Below, in pieces: positions 33,824 to 40,776 of a stretch of 40,776 nt of DNA. Position 1 is the first letter of the stretch; each line of letters begins with the position of its first letter. Location: the NCBI GenBank assembly GCA_017476785.1, contig JAFUZD010000092.1, forward strand, positions 1 through 40,776, written 5' to 3'. Source of the stretch: Prevotella sp. GTDB lineage: Bacteria > Bacteroidota > Bacteroidia > Bacteroidales > Bacteroidaceae. Below the pieces are notes generated by a model that saw only the letters and a list, made by a program, of their open reading frames with translations, was not told where the DNA came from and ran no database searches. The position numbers and the translations under genes are program-made.

Positions 33824-35139
33824 CACAGAAACGACGAATCAGTCGCCTGACACTGCTCAGGCAGAAAATAGAAGAGGCTTGGCTCTATCGCATAGGCTAT
33901 CGGCTGGCACCTCTGCGGCAGCAACGCTATATCCGGCACTTGCAGGGGCGCAGCGAGATACGCGTGGTATTCGTCGTGGTCAGCATTCCTATGTGGAAGT
34001 ATCAGGGACTCTACGACCTGTTGCGGGCCGACGCCCGCTTCCGCGTGCAGATAGTCCTCTCGCCGTCGATGAATTACAGCGACGAGCAGCGTCTGAGCGA
34101 CATTCGGGTGATGCGCAGCTATTTCGACAGTCGCGCTATGCCGTATGTCGACTGGGACATTGAGCACGATGCCCCCGCCGTTGACATCCGTCGCGAGCTG
34201 AATCCCGACATTGTCTGCTATTCGCAGCCCTATCACGGCGTGTTCCATCCACGGCACCAGTTTCTCAACTTCACCGACCGCCTGCTGGCCTACTACCCCT
34301 ATGGGGCCCTGCAGACCAGTGAGCCCTTCCTCTTTGATCAGGTGATGACCAACATTGCGTGGCGGCTCTACTATTCTGACCGCTATGTGCTGGCCGATGC
34401 CTGCCGTTTTATGCGCAACGGAGGCAGCAACGTGGTGGTTGTGGGCTATCCCAATGCCGACCTCTACACCCGTCCGCTCACCGCCGACCCGTGGCACGAC
34501 GAGGGACACCGGCTGAAGCGCGTCATCTGGGCTCCCCACTGCACGCTGGCCAACGACGGCTCGTCGCTCTCGAAGTCCAACTTCCTCGATCTCAGCGAAG
34601 CGATGCTCCGGCTGGCCCACGACTATCGTGACCGCGTGCAGATAGCCTTCAAGCCCCATCCCGGACTGCTCACCGAGCTCTATCGCCACCCCGACTGGGG
34701 CAAGCAGCGCACCGACGATTATTATAAGAGGTGGAGCCAAATGGAGAATACGCAGCTGGAGACGGGCGACTATATCGAACTGTTCAAAGGCTCGGACGCA
34801 ATGATTCACGACTGTGGCTCGTTTGTCATCGACTATCTTTATTTCCGTCGGCCCGTGATGTTTCTCACCCGTGACATCCAGCGCACCCGTCAGTATGGTA
34901 ACGAACTGTGCCGACAGGCTTACGACATTCACTACACGGGCTGCACCGAGCAGGACATCCGCCGTTTCATCGATGACGTGGTGCTTGGCGGCAACGACCC
35001 GCTCAGTGCCTCCCGCCATCAGTTCTACCAAGACAACCTGTTGCCGCCGGGCGGTCAGAGCGTGGCACGCAACACCTATGACGACCTTGTCGAGTCGTTA
35101 GGGATTCCGAAACTTCCTGATGTTGTGACCGAAAAATAA
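33820..35139 (+). CDS. CDP-glycerol glycerophosphotransferase-like (TagF/TagB family) protein
   Basis: This 439-residue protein has the two-lobed GT-B-like fold of teichoic-acid glycerophosphotransferases. An N-terminal lobe carries VVFVVVSIPMWKYQGLYDLL and a proposed membrane-facing basic stretch. The C-terminal lobe has WAPHCTL near 239, AFKPHPGLL near 270, and the family motif HDCGSFVIDYLYFRRPVMFL near 326, which matches the S(D/H)xSSxxxDY region of TagF/TagB. The His pair and the final Asp-Tyr seem retained. In Gram-negative bacteria such enzymes add glycerol or ribitol phosphate to capsules, LPS or O-antigen. A TagD-like enzyme that could supply CDP-glycerol is at 9209-9661. Substrate remains unproven. 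Confidence 0.87.
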   Translation: MTQKRRISRLTLLRQKIEEAWLYRIGYRLAPLRQQRYIRHLQGRSEIRVVFVVVSIPMWKYQGLYDLLRADARFRVQIVLSPSMNYSDEQRLSDIRVMRSYFDSRAMPYVDWDIEHDAPAVDIRRELNPDIVCYSQPYHGVFHPRHQFLNFTDRLLAYYPYGALQTSEPFLFDQVMTNIAWRLYYSDRYVLADACRFMRNGGSNVVVVGYPNADLYTRPLTADPWHDEGHRLKRVIWAPHCTLANDGSSLSKSNFLDLSEAMLRLAHDYRDRVQIAFKPHPGLLTELYRHPDWGKQRTDDYYKRWSQMENTQLETGDYIELFKGSDAMIHDCGSFVIDYLYFRRPVMFLTRDIQRTRQYGNELCRQAYDIHYTGCTEQDIRRFIDDVVLGGNDPLSASRHQFYQDNLLPPGGQSVARNTYDDLVESLGIPKLPDVVTEK

Positions 35140-35174
35140 AGGCAACAGGGCGCGGCCGTGCCCTGTTGCCTTTA
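35137..35174. terminator. bidirectional terminator containing both stop codons
   Basis: The arms TAAAGGCAACAGGGC (35137-35151) and GCCCTGTTGCCTTTA (35160-35174) are perfect complements around 8 bases. The first three bases are the stop codon of the TagF-like gene, and the last three are the minus-strand stop of the next gene. Confidence 0.88.
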
Positions 35175-36188
35175 TGAGAATCGCTCGCGCCCGGTCAGGA
35201 TGCGCAGACGGCGGCAGATGGAATGGCCAATGAAGGCCCAGTTGCCGTAGCGGATGTTGAGCCACAGCTCTTCCAGCGACCGCCCTATCTTAATCCACGG
35301 TCGGTCCCAGCCGTTGGCAGCATACATTCGCTGCCAATAGCCCACTTCCTCAATGACGTAGCGCGGATGGCGCAGGGGGAAGTCCACCTCGTAGCGCGGC
35401 ATCGTGAACAGCTGCTTCAGCCGGCGTGGCATTGTGCGGAATGCCGAATAGTGGGACGAGTCTTCCGAAGCCCCCACATTATTAATCATATTACGCGTAG
35501 GCATAATGGCCAGTCCCGAGTTGTAGAGCATCGTAGACCAGAACACGCTCTCGAACTGTGGCGCGCCACCGGCACGATGGTCGCGGCACATCTTGACAAA
35601 CTGGCTGCGATAGCCCCGCTGCTTGATGAGTCGCTCCAGCTGCCCCAGATTGTAGGTGTCGTCCAGAAAGCTATAGTCGGCATCCCACTGTTCTACCACG
35701 CGGCGCCACGAAGCCCATCCCCAGATGCTGAAGGCTGAGGTAAAGAAATAATCGTAGGGGACGTCGGGCGACACTTCGTCGACGTTGAAACCCGAAATCA
35801 TCGTGATGCGCTCGTCGGTCTCGTAACGGTCGAGCATCTCCTTGCAGAAACGGAAGAACGACTGCGACGGCACCACGTCGTCCTCGAGCACGATGCACTT
35901 GTCGGCCAGCGAGAAAGCCCAGCGGTGAGATGTGTAGCCGGCAGCCATACAACCCAGATTGTGTGCTTGATAGTTACGGTGCACCTCGCACTCCCAGTCT
36001 ATTTCTTCGACAATGGCGCGGCAGGCCTCTATCTGGGCTGTGTCGCGCTCGCTGCGCGGGCCGTCCTGAAAGAGGAAGAGCCGGGAGGGACGGGCCTGAC
36101 GCACCTGCTCGAACACTTGGCGGAGGGTGTCGGGGCGGTTGAAGAACAGCATCAGCACTGCTACGTCTACTTTTGCGGATGGTTTCAT
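35172..36188 (-). CDS. GT-A fold glycosyltransferase (family 2-like)
   Basis: This 338-residue cytosolic glycosyltransferase is of the kind often annotated as hemolysin-related or GT2. It begins DVAVLMLFFNRPDTLRQVF, carries a QDGPRSERD nucleotide-binding loop near 41-49, and has the metal-binding acidic motif LEDDVVPS at 101-108, followed by FRFCKEMLDRY. The C-terminal part has SAFSIWGWASWRR near 151-163 and a basic tail. It converges on the TagF-like gene and shares its terminator. The probable product is a surface glycan, but sugar and acceptor are not known. Confidence 0.88.
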   Translation of the reverse strand: MKPSAKVDVAVLMLFFNRPDTLRQVFEQVRQARPSRLFLFQDGPRSERDTAQIEACRAIVEEIDWECEVHRNYQAHNLGCMAAGYTSHRWAFSLADKCIVLEDDVVPSQSFFRFCKEMLDRYETDERITMISGFNVDEVSPDVPYDYFFTSAFSIWGWASWRRVVEQWDADYSFLDDTYNLGQLERLIKQRGYRSQFVKMCRDHRAGGAPQFESVFWSTMLYNSGLAIMPTRNMINNVGASEDSSHYSAFRTMPRRLKQLFTMPRYEVDFPLRHPRYVIEEVGYWQRMYAANGWDRPWIKIGRSLEELWLNIRYGNWAFIGHSICRRLRILTGRERFS

Positions 36189-36196
36189 ACGTTACT

Positions 36197-36237
36197 CTAA
36201 TTTTGCGCAAAATTAGCGAAATAAATCGAATGTGCAA
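36197..36237 (-). promoter_or_regulatory. promoter of the GT2-like gene, centred on a 20-bp palindrome
   Basis: On the minus strand TTG (plus 36235-36237), a 19-base spacer and TAATTTTG (plus 36208-36215) form a complete promoter. The -7 element is one half of the perfect palindrome CTAATTTTGCGCAAAATTAG at 36197-36216, so the plus strand carries the same TAATTTTG at 36198-36205. Confidence 0.75.
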
Positions 36238-36268
36238 AGGAATTGCTTAAAATCATACTTTTTGGGTA

Positions 36269-36299
36269 TTGTCGAGATAGTGCTTTTTTCGTACTTTTG
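36269..36299 (+). promoter_or_regulatory. promoter of flavodoxin
   Basis: TTG at 36269-36271, a 20-base spacer and TACTTTTG at 36292-36299, 41 bases upstream of the ATG at 36340. Confidence 0.75.
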
Positions 36300-36339
36300 C
36301 ATCACTGTTGATGATTTTACACTTTAAAAGAATTGAAAT

Positions 36340-36831
36340 ATGGCAAAAATCGGAATTTTCTATGGCTCTTCCACGGGTACGTGTGAAGACATTGCAAACC
36401 GTATCGCTGCAAAGGTAGGCGATGCAGAAGTAATCAATGCTGCCGATCTCTCGGCCGACAACGTGGCTGGGTTCGACACGCTGCTGCTGGGCTCCTCGAC
36501 GTGGGGCGCAGGCGAACTGCAGGATGACTGGTACGACGCTTGCGACACGCTGAAGGGACTCGACCTCTCGGGCAAGACCGTTGCCCTGTTTAGCGTGGGC
36601 GACAGCGAGAGCTATGGCGATACTTTCTGCGGTGCACTGGCTCCGCTCTATGAGGCAGTGAAGGACACGGGCGCCACGATTGTAGGACAGGTGGCCACCG
36701 ACGGCTATACGTACGACGACAGCGAGGGCGTCATTGACGGTCAGTTCGTCGGTCTGCCGCTCGACGAGACCAACGAGCCCGAAAAGACAGACGACCGCAT
36801 CGCAGCTTGGCTGCAGGCCATCGGCCTCTAA
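36340..36831 (+). CDS. fldA: flavodoxin
   Basis: This 163-residue long-chain flavodoxin is a soluble FMN electron carrier, probably serving pyruvate or other oxidoreductases in an anaerobe. The phosphate loop is GSSTGTCEDIA at 9-19. The isoalloxazine loops are STWGAGELQDDWYD near 53-66 and VGDSESYGDTFCGAL near 87-101. The negative charge expected of flavodoxins is clear. It is transcribed alone between its own promoter and a strong terminator. Confidence 0.96.
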   Translation: MAKIGIFYGSSTGTCEDIANRIAAKVGDAEVINAADLSADNVAGFDTLLLGSSTWGAGELQDDWYDACDTLKGLDLSGKTVALFSVGDSESYGDTFCGALAPLYEAVKDTGATIVGQVATDGYTYDDSEGVIDGQFVGLPLDETNEPEKTDDRIAAWLQAIGL

Positions 36832-36848
36832 GCTGGTCGGCATCAACG

Positions 36849-36887
36849 AAAAAGAGCCTCCCGTGGTAAGCGGGAGGCTCTTTTTTT
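36849..36887. terminator. bidirectional terminator between fldA and gldH
   Basis: A perfect stem, AGAGCCTCCCG (36853-36863) with CGGGAGGCTCT (36871-36881), is preceded by A4 and followed by T6. It can serve the plus-strand flavodoxin and the convergent gldH transcript. Confidence 0.92.
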
Positions 36888-36904
36888 GTGGTGGTCTCTG
36901 TCTG

Positions 36905-37381
36905 TCACTGCTGCGAGAGACGGATGCCGATGTCGGAGATGCCGGGCAGGATTTCGCGCTTCATATTGTGGCGGACGGCTATGTGAAGCGAGTCGCCCTC
37001 GTTGAGCGTCAGCGTAGTCAGGTGGAAGTTATACTGATACGTGCTGATGCCGTGCCCTTTCACCGTTCCGTGCTCGTCGATAAGCTTGCAGTTCAGCGTG
37101 TCGCTGCGGATGAGGTGGGCGGGCAGGATGGTCTGTTCGATGACGAGGCTGAGCCCCATAAACGGGTAGGCATCATTGATGCGCAGCCCCACCTCTTCGC
37201 GATATTCGCCGCCGGCAGCCATCGGTTTGATGTCAAAGGAGAGCGTGTCGTTGCGCTCCCATCCCGCCACGGGCGTGTGGCTGTAATGGTCGTAGACGGT
37301 CTTGCGGTTGCAGGCGGCCATTCCCGTCAGCAGTGCCGCGGCTGCTACGGCTGCCAGACTATGCTTGATGAGGCTTCGCAT
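36905..37381 (-). CDS. gldH: GldH-like gliding-motility lipoprotein
   Basis: This 158-residue lipoprotein resembles GldH, a Bacteroidota envelope lipoprotein linked to gliding and type IX secretion gene sets but widespread in non-gliders. The signal peptide MRSLIKHSLAAVAAAALLTG ends in a lipobox with Cys24 (MAAC). The mature part has the YDHYSHTPVAGWERNDTLSFDI opening that marks the family and mostly beta structure. The ATG at 37381 is chosen since the upstream extension lies within the ricT frame and lacks a signal peptide. It overlaps ricT by 23 bases. Confidence 0.85.
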   Translation of the reverse strand: MRSLIKHSLAAVAAAALLTGMAACNRKTVYDHYSHTPVAGWERNDTLSFDIKPMAAGGEYREEVGLRINDAYPFMGLSLVIEQTILPAHLIRSDTLNCKLIDEHGTVKGHGISTYQYNFHLTTLTLNEGDSLHIAVRHNMKREILPGISDIGIRLSQQ

Positions 37382-38570
37382 CGTGTTGCTGCTGCTTGTT
37401 AGGCTTGCCTTTCCGCTCGCCCTGTCCCTGTGGCTGGCGGTTTTGCGGCTTGGCGTTCTGCGGTTGTCCGCCGGCCGGTTTCTTATGCTTCTTCTTTTTT
37501 TTCTTGGCTTTGTCAAAGCGATTGATGTTCTCCTGCGTAGCCAGATCGATGGGGCCTTGAGGCTCGCGCTTGGCTCCGTCTTCCTGAAGCGAGAGCGGTT
37601 TCTCGCCGCGACGGTTCATCTCAATCACTTCCTTAGCACGTTGGGCACTGATTACTTCGAGGTTGGCAGCCACACGCGTGTCAGTAGAGTAGGTGACCAT
37701 TCCTGCCAGAATGTCGCTCTTGAACAGATGATAGTCGGCGTCCTGTGTCTGCAGCACTACTTCCTTCGACGGCAGCCGTCGGCTGGCCTCCACGTAGTCG
37801 TCGACCTCGTAGTTGAGGCAGCACTTCAGCTTGGCACACATTCCGGCCAGCTTCTGGGGATTGAGCGAGATGTCCTGAAAGCGTGCCGCGCTGGTACCCA
37901 CGCTGACAAAGTTCTTCATCCACGTGGCGCAGCACAGCTCGCGCCCGCAGGGACCCGTTCCGCCGATGCGTCCGGCTTCCTGCCGCGCACCAATCTGCTT
38001 CATCTCTATGCGTACGTGGAAGGTGGCTGCGAGGTCTTTGATGAGCTGGCGGAAGTCCACGCGCTCGTCGGCGATATAGTAGAAGATGGCCTTGTTGCAG
38101 TCGCCCTGATACTCTACGTCGCCGATTTTCATCTGCAGTCCGAGGTTCTTGGCAATCTGCCGGCTCTCAATCATTGTGGCGTGCTCGCGGCTCTTCGCCT
38201 CGCGAAACTTCTCCATATCCGTCTCTCGTGCGATGCGGTAGATGCGCTTGATGTCGTCGGCACTCTTCAGGTTGGCTTTCTTCAGCTGCAGCTTGACCAG
38301 TCGGCCCGTCAGTGTGACGACGCCGATGTCGTGTCCCGGATTGGCTTCCACGGCCACGATGTCGCCTTTCTTCAGCTCCAGATGGTTCACGTTGTGGTAG
38401 TATCCCTTGCGCGTATGCTTGAACTGCACCTCAACGAGGTCGGTCTGCTCTTGGTTGCCCGGCACGTCGGCCAGCCAGTCGTAGGTGTTCAGCTGGCGGT
38501 CCTGTCGTCCCACGGCACATCGGCATAGCCCGCGGTCGCATCCGGTCATTATGTCGTATTCTTTTTCCAT
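37359..38570 (-). CDS. RicT/PSP1 (YaaT-like) family protein
   Basis: This 403-residue cytosolic protein has a PSP1 C-terminal domain. Bacillus RicT (YaaT) is part of the Fe-S-binding RicAFT complex that tunes RNase Y. Cysteine-rich features include GCDRGLCRC near the N-terminus and GPCGRELCCATW plus MCAKLKCCLNYE in the core. The tail after about residue 340 is disordered, with a KAKKKKKKHKKP basic run and Gln/Pro/Lys-rich segments, and could bind nucleic acid. The Lys run is encoded by an 8-A tract with slippage potential. It sits 69 bases after holB. Confidence 0.9.
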   Translation of the reverse strand: MEKEYDIMTGCDRGLCRCAVGRQDRQLNTYDWLADVPGNQEQTDLVEVQFKHTRKGYYHNVNHLELKKGDIVAVEANPGHDIGVVTLTGRLVKLQLKKANLKSADDIKRIYRIARETDMEKFREAKSREHATMIESRQIAKNLGLQMKIGDVEYQGDCNKAIFYYIADERVDFRQLIKDLAATFHVRIEMKQIGARQEAGRIGGTGPCGRELCCATWMKNFVSVGTSAARFQDISLNPQKLAGMCAKLKCCLNYEVDDYVEASRRLPSKEVVLQTQDADYHLFKSDILAGMVTYSTDTRVAANLEVISAQRAKEVIEMNRRGEKPLSLQEDGAKREPQGPIDLATQENINRFDKAKKKKKKHKKPAGGQPQNAKPQNRQPQGQGERKGKPNKQQQHDAKPHQA

Positions 38571-38639
38571 ATTCTTGTTTCCTTATTTCTTGTTATGTCT
38601 CTCTTGTCTCTCCTCACTCCGTTCTCGCTTCCTGTGCGC

Positions 38640-39785
38640 CTATTGCGCATTCTTGATGAGTACAATCATCTGCAGGGCGAGGTCGAAGAACACTATCTTC
38701 CCGTTGGCATTCTGTCCGATGTCGCGTATGGCGCGGTCGGTCAGGTCGACAATGGGCAGGATGTTGGTCTCGTTGACGAAGCGTGCAAAGTTGCGTGCAA
38801 ACTCCTCCTCGCGTCGGCTCATATAGCAGAGCTCGGGCTGCTGGAAGTTGTAGGCGAAGTTCTCGCGGATGAGTTGCAGGAAGTAGCTGAGGAATCGTTT
38901 CTGCTTCTCGCGTCCCATAGCGGCCATCTTCTCGCTCCATTGTTTCAGGTCTCTCACCTTTCGCTGGTATGCCAACCGCATCAGCAACTGGAATAGGTCG
39001 AGGAACTGCTCGTGCTCCGAGTCGGCATCTAACTCGCTCACGGCCTTCAGCCAACTGCCGGCGGCTCGCCGCGCAATGCGTTCGGCATCGGCCTCGCTGA
39101 GTCCACGCCGTTCTATCAGTGCCCGCAGGATGTCTTCTTCGGCAATGCGTTTGATGTCGATGCGCTGCACCCGGCTGCGGATGGTCTCAAGCAGTAGGTC
39201 GGGTTCTTGGCACACCATAATGAAGACCGTCTGCTGTGGCGGCTCTTCGATGAGCTTAAGCAGTTTGTTGGCACACTCGCCGTTCATTCGCTCAGGCAGC
39301 CATATAAGGCTGATTTTATAGCCGCCCATACTCGACTTGAGGCTCAGCTTGCGAATCAGGTCGTCGCTCTCGCCTACCGTGATGACGGCTTGCTGGTTCT
39401 CGGCACCAATCTGCTGCATCCACTCTTCCATCGTGAAGTAAGGGCCGCGACATATCAGCTCGTTCCACTGACGGGCAAAGTCGCTGCTGCGCGGCTTGTA
39501 TTCGACACTCATTGAGGGCAGCTTGATGGTGGGATAGGTGAAGTGCAGGTCAGGATGCTCCCACTTGGCCAGCATCGTCTCCGCATTGCGGGCAGCGGGT
39601 AGTGGGCCGATGGAGGGCGGCGTGTGAAGCAGCAGATGTTTGGCAAAGCCCATTGCCAAAGCCATCTTCCCGCAGCCCTGTGGCCCGCAGAGCATCAACG
39701 CGTGGGGCAGACGGTCTTCGCTGACCATCTGCAACAGCCGCTCGCGGGCTTCTTGTTGTCCTATCACCTGTTCAAACTCGTTCAT
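38640..39785 (-). CDS. holB: DNA polymerase III delta-prime subunit
   Basis: This 381-residue clamp-loader subunit shows the AAA+ start VIGQQEARERLLQMV and the P-loop-like GPQGCGK at 34-40, with Met instead of Ser/Thr at position 41. It also has KLLKLIEEPPQQTVFIMVC and SRVQRIDIKR (the SRC-like sensor segment). The altered P-loop agrees with delta-prime proteins that do not hydrolyse ATP. It overlaps metF by ATGA and precedes ricT, a grouping with ricT found in many bacteria. Confidence 0.93.
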   Translation of the reverse strand: MNEFEQVIGQQEARERLLQMVSEDRLPHALMLCGPQGCGKMALAMGFAKHLLLHTPPSIGPLPAARNAETMLAKWEHPDLHFTYPTIKLPSMSVEYKPRSSDFARQWNELICRGPYFTMEEWMQQIGAENQQAVITVGESDDLIRKLSLKSSMGGYKISLIWLPERMNGECANKLLKLIEEPPQQTVFIMVCQEPDLLLETIRSRVQRIDIKRIAEEDILRALIERRGLSEADAERIARRAAGSWLKAVSELDADSEHEQFLDLFQLLMRLAYQRKVRDLKQWSEKMAAMGREKQKRFLSYFLQLIRENFAYNFQQPELCYMSRREEEFARNFARFVNETNILPIVDLTDRAIRDIGQNANGKIVFFDLALQMIVLIKNAQ

Positions 39786-40738
39786 AGCAGTTGTTTGGTC
39801 ACCGCTACCACCGAGTCGACAGCCGACACGGTGTAGAAGTGAATGTTGTTGACGCCGTGCTCATAGAGGTCACGGCATTGCTGAGTGGTCCACTCGATGC
39901 CCAACTGGCACGCCTGCTCGTCCGTATGGCAGCGGGCAATCTCGCGTGCCAGCGGCTCGGGAATGTCGCAATGGAAAGTCTTGGGCACCACGGTCAGCTG
40001 GCTTAGCTTGGCCAGTGGCTTGATGCCGGGGATGATGGGGATGGTGATGCCCATCTCGCGAGCACGGCGCACGAAGTCATAAAACTTCTCGTTGTCGTAA
40101 AACAGTTGTGTCACGGCATACTTCGCTCCCAGTCGCTGCTTCTCCAGCAGATATTGCATATCCATCTCCAGATTAGGCGCCTCTTCGTGCTTCTCGGGAT
40201 AGCAGGCGACCCCAAACTCGAAGGGCTGACCCGGATGTTTGATGGGCGTGCCGTCGGCAAAGAATCCTTCGTTGAAGCGCTGCACCTGCTTTATCAGGTC
40301 GGTGGTGTGGGCGTGCCCGCCCGGCGTGGGTACAAAGCGACTGTCCTCTTTCGCCTTGTCGCCGCGCAGTAGCAGCAGGTTGTGGATGCCGAGGAACTGT
40401 AAGTCGAGCAACTCATACTCTATCTGCTCAATGGTGGCTCCACTGCAAATGACGTGCGGCTCTACTGGGATATGGTATTTCTGCTGGATAGCCGCTGCAA
40501 TAGCAATGGTACCCGGCCGGCGGCGGATGCGCTGGCGGTCGAACGTCCCGTCAGGTCGCTCTGTGTACACGTACTCCGAGTGGTGGGTCGTGATGTTGAT
40601 GAAGGCGGGGCAGAACTGGCGCAGCTTGTCAATGGTCCTGAACAGCGCGTCCGTCCCGTTGCCTTTCAGTGGTGGCAGCACTTCGAACGAGAAGCCCCGT
40701 CCACCGTTATCTTGTGTGATTTTGTCTGCTATCGTCAT
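39782..40738 (-). CDS. metF: 5,10-methylenetetrahydrofolate reductase
   Basis: This 318-residue FAD-dependent TIM-barrel enzyme reduces methylene-THF to methyl-THF for methionine synthesis. Recognisable parts are FSFEVLPPLKGNG near the start, INITTHHSEY near 48-57, HVICSGATIEQIEYELLDL, and LLLRGDKAKE near 143-152. The later KYAVTQLFYDNEKFYDF and IIPGIKPLAKLSQL blocks are also typical. It is the first gene of the metF-holB-ricT-gldH unit, with a -7 element 24 bases upstream at the window edge. Confidence 0.96.
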   Translation of the reverse strand: MTIADKITQDNGGRGFSFEVLPPLKGNGTDALFRTIDKLRQFCPAFINITTHHSEYVYTERPDGTFDRQRIRRRPGTIAIAAAIQQKYHIPVEPHVICSGATIEQIEYELLDLQFLGIHNLLLLRGDKAKEDSRFVPTPGGHAHTTDLIKQVQRFNEGFFADGTPIKHPGQPFEFGVACYPEKHEEAPNLEMDMQYLLEKQRLGAKYAVTQLFYDNEKFYDFVRRAREMGITIPIIPGIKPLAKLSQLTVVPKTFHCDIPEPLAREIARCHTDEQACQLGIEWTTQQCRDLYEHGVNNIHFYTVSAVDSVVAVTKQLL

Positions 40739-40761
40739 TGGCGTATATGCACATTTCGATG

Positions 40762-40769
40762 CAAAGATA
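40762..40769 (-). promoter_or_regulatory. putative -7 element for metF
   Basis: Minus strand reads TATCTTTG, consensus TAnnTTTG. The -33 region lies beyond the end of the window. Confidence 0.55.
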
Positions 40770-40776
40770 CGAAAAA

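Noticed and set aside
37484-37510. Phase-variable homopolymer in the RicT-like gene
   Set aside because: The 8-A run encodes lysines in a disordered tail. A shift there would affect only the tail and the downstream overlap, and nothing else suggests phase variation.

Overview
The window looks like a chromosomal segment from a Bacteroidota bacterium of order Bacteroidales, most likely a GC-rich member of Prevotellaceae. The evidence is the gene content (GldH, RicT/PSP1, DUF4290, a long LptF-type permease, an Asp-type MurA, the order IMP cyclohydrolase-mreBCD-mrdA-rodA) and the promoters. At least a dozen genes or operons are preceded by the Bacteroidota sigma -7 motif TAnnTTTG, several of them with TTG 19-21 bases upstream, and Shine-Dalgarno sequences are not evident. 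The species cannot be fixed from the sequence alone. I see no prophage, insertion sequence, CRISPR array or rRNA. The accessory content is modest: a HicAB toxin-antitoxin pair, a secreted sulfatase-modifying-factor-like protein, surface-polysaccharide genes and one GH115 glycosidase.

Layout. Positions 1-6160 are all minus strand: exbB-like proton channel, aspartate aminotransferase, ribBA, an LptF/LptG-type permease whose natural reading frame carries an in-frame TAG at codon 14, and a START-like protein. Positions 6300-8370 are plus strand: tRNA-Met(CAU) with promoter and terminator, hicA-hicB, and a secreted PEGA plus formylglycine-generating-enzyme-like (FGE) protein. Positions 8500-14220 are minus strand: metG followed by a flippase, a GT14 glycosyltransferase, a TagD-like cytidylyltransferase and a short-chain dehydrogenase. 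Positions 14370-21590 are a plus-strand housekeeping operon: secreted PEGA-Sel1 protein, tsaB, DUF4290, murA, rimM, dxr, rseP. Next come a GH115 alpha-glucuronidase (21624-24125), a PurF-like protein lacking the N-terminal catalytic Cys, and the cell-shape operon starting with a purH reduced to its IMP cyclohydrolase domain, then mreB, mreC, mreD, mrdA, rodA, a membrane protein and a TagF/TagB-like transferase. After a shared terminator at 35137-35174 lie a divergent GT2-like gene and flavodoxin. The minus-strand operon metF-holB-ricT-gldH closes the window.

How it fits together. Most genes serve envelope building: LPS transport, peptidoglycan precursors (MurA), isoprenoids for lipid carriers (Dxr), elongasome (MreBCD/PBP2/RodA), envelope stress proteolysis (RseP) and surface glycopolymer assembly (flippase, glycosyltransferases, TagD- and TagF-like enzymes). 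The purine genes next to mre have unusual architecture.

The most notable unexplained signals are: two secreted proteins sharing one CxxCGK-PEGA front end but carrying different C-terminal domains; an FGE-fold C-terminus patterned like a diversity-generating retroelement target; a 3 x 21 bp array of AATTCTCGCGAGAATT palindromes; a 5 x 22 bp degenerate intergenic tandem repeat and a shorter 2 x 22 bp one; palindromes lying on promoters; and the nonsense codon in lptF. No intergenic stretch exceeds about 260 bases.
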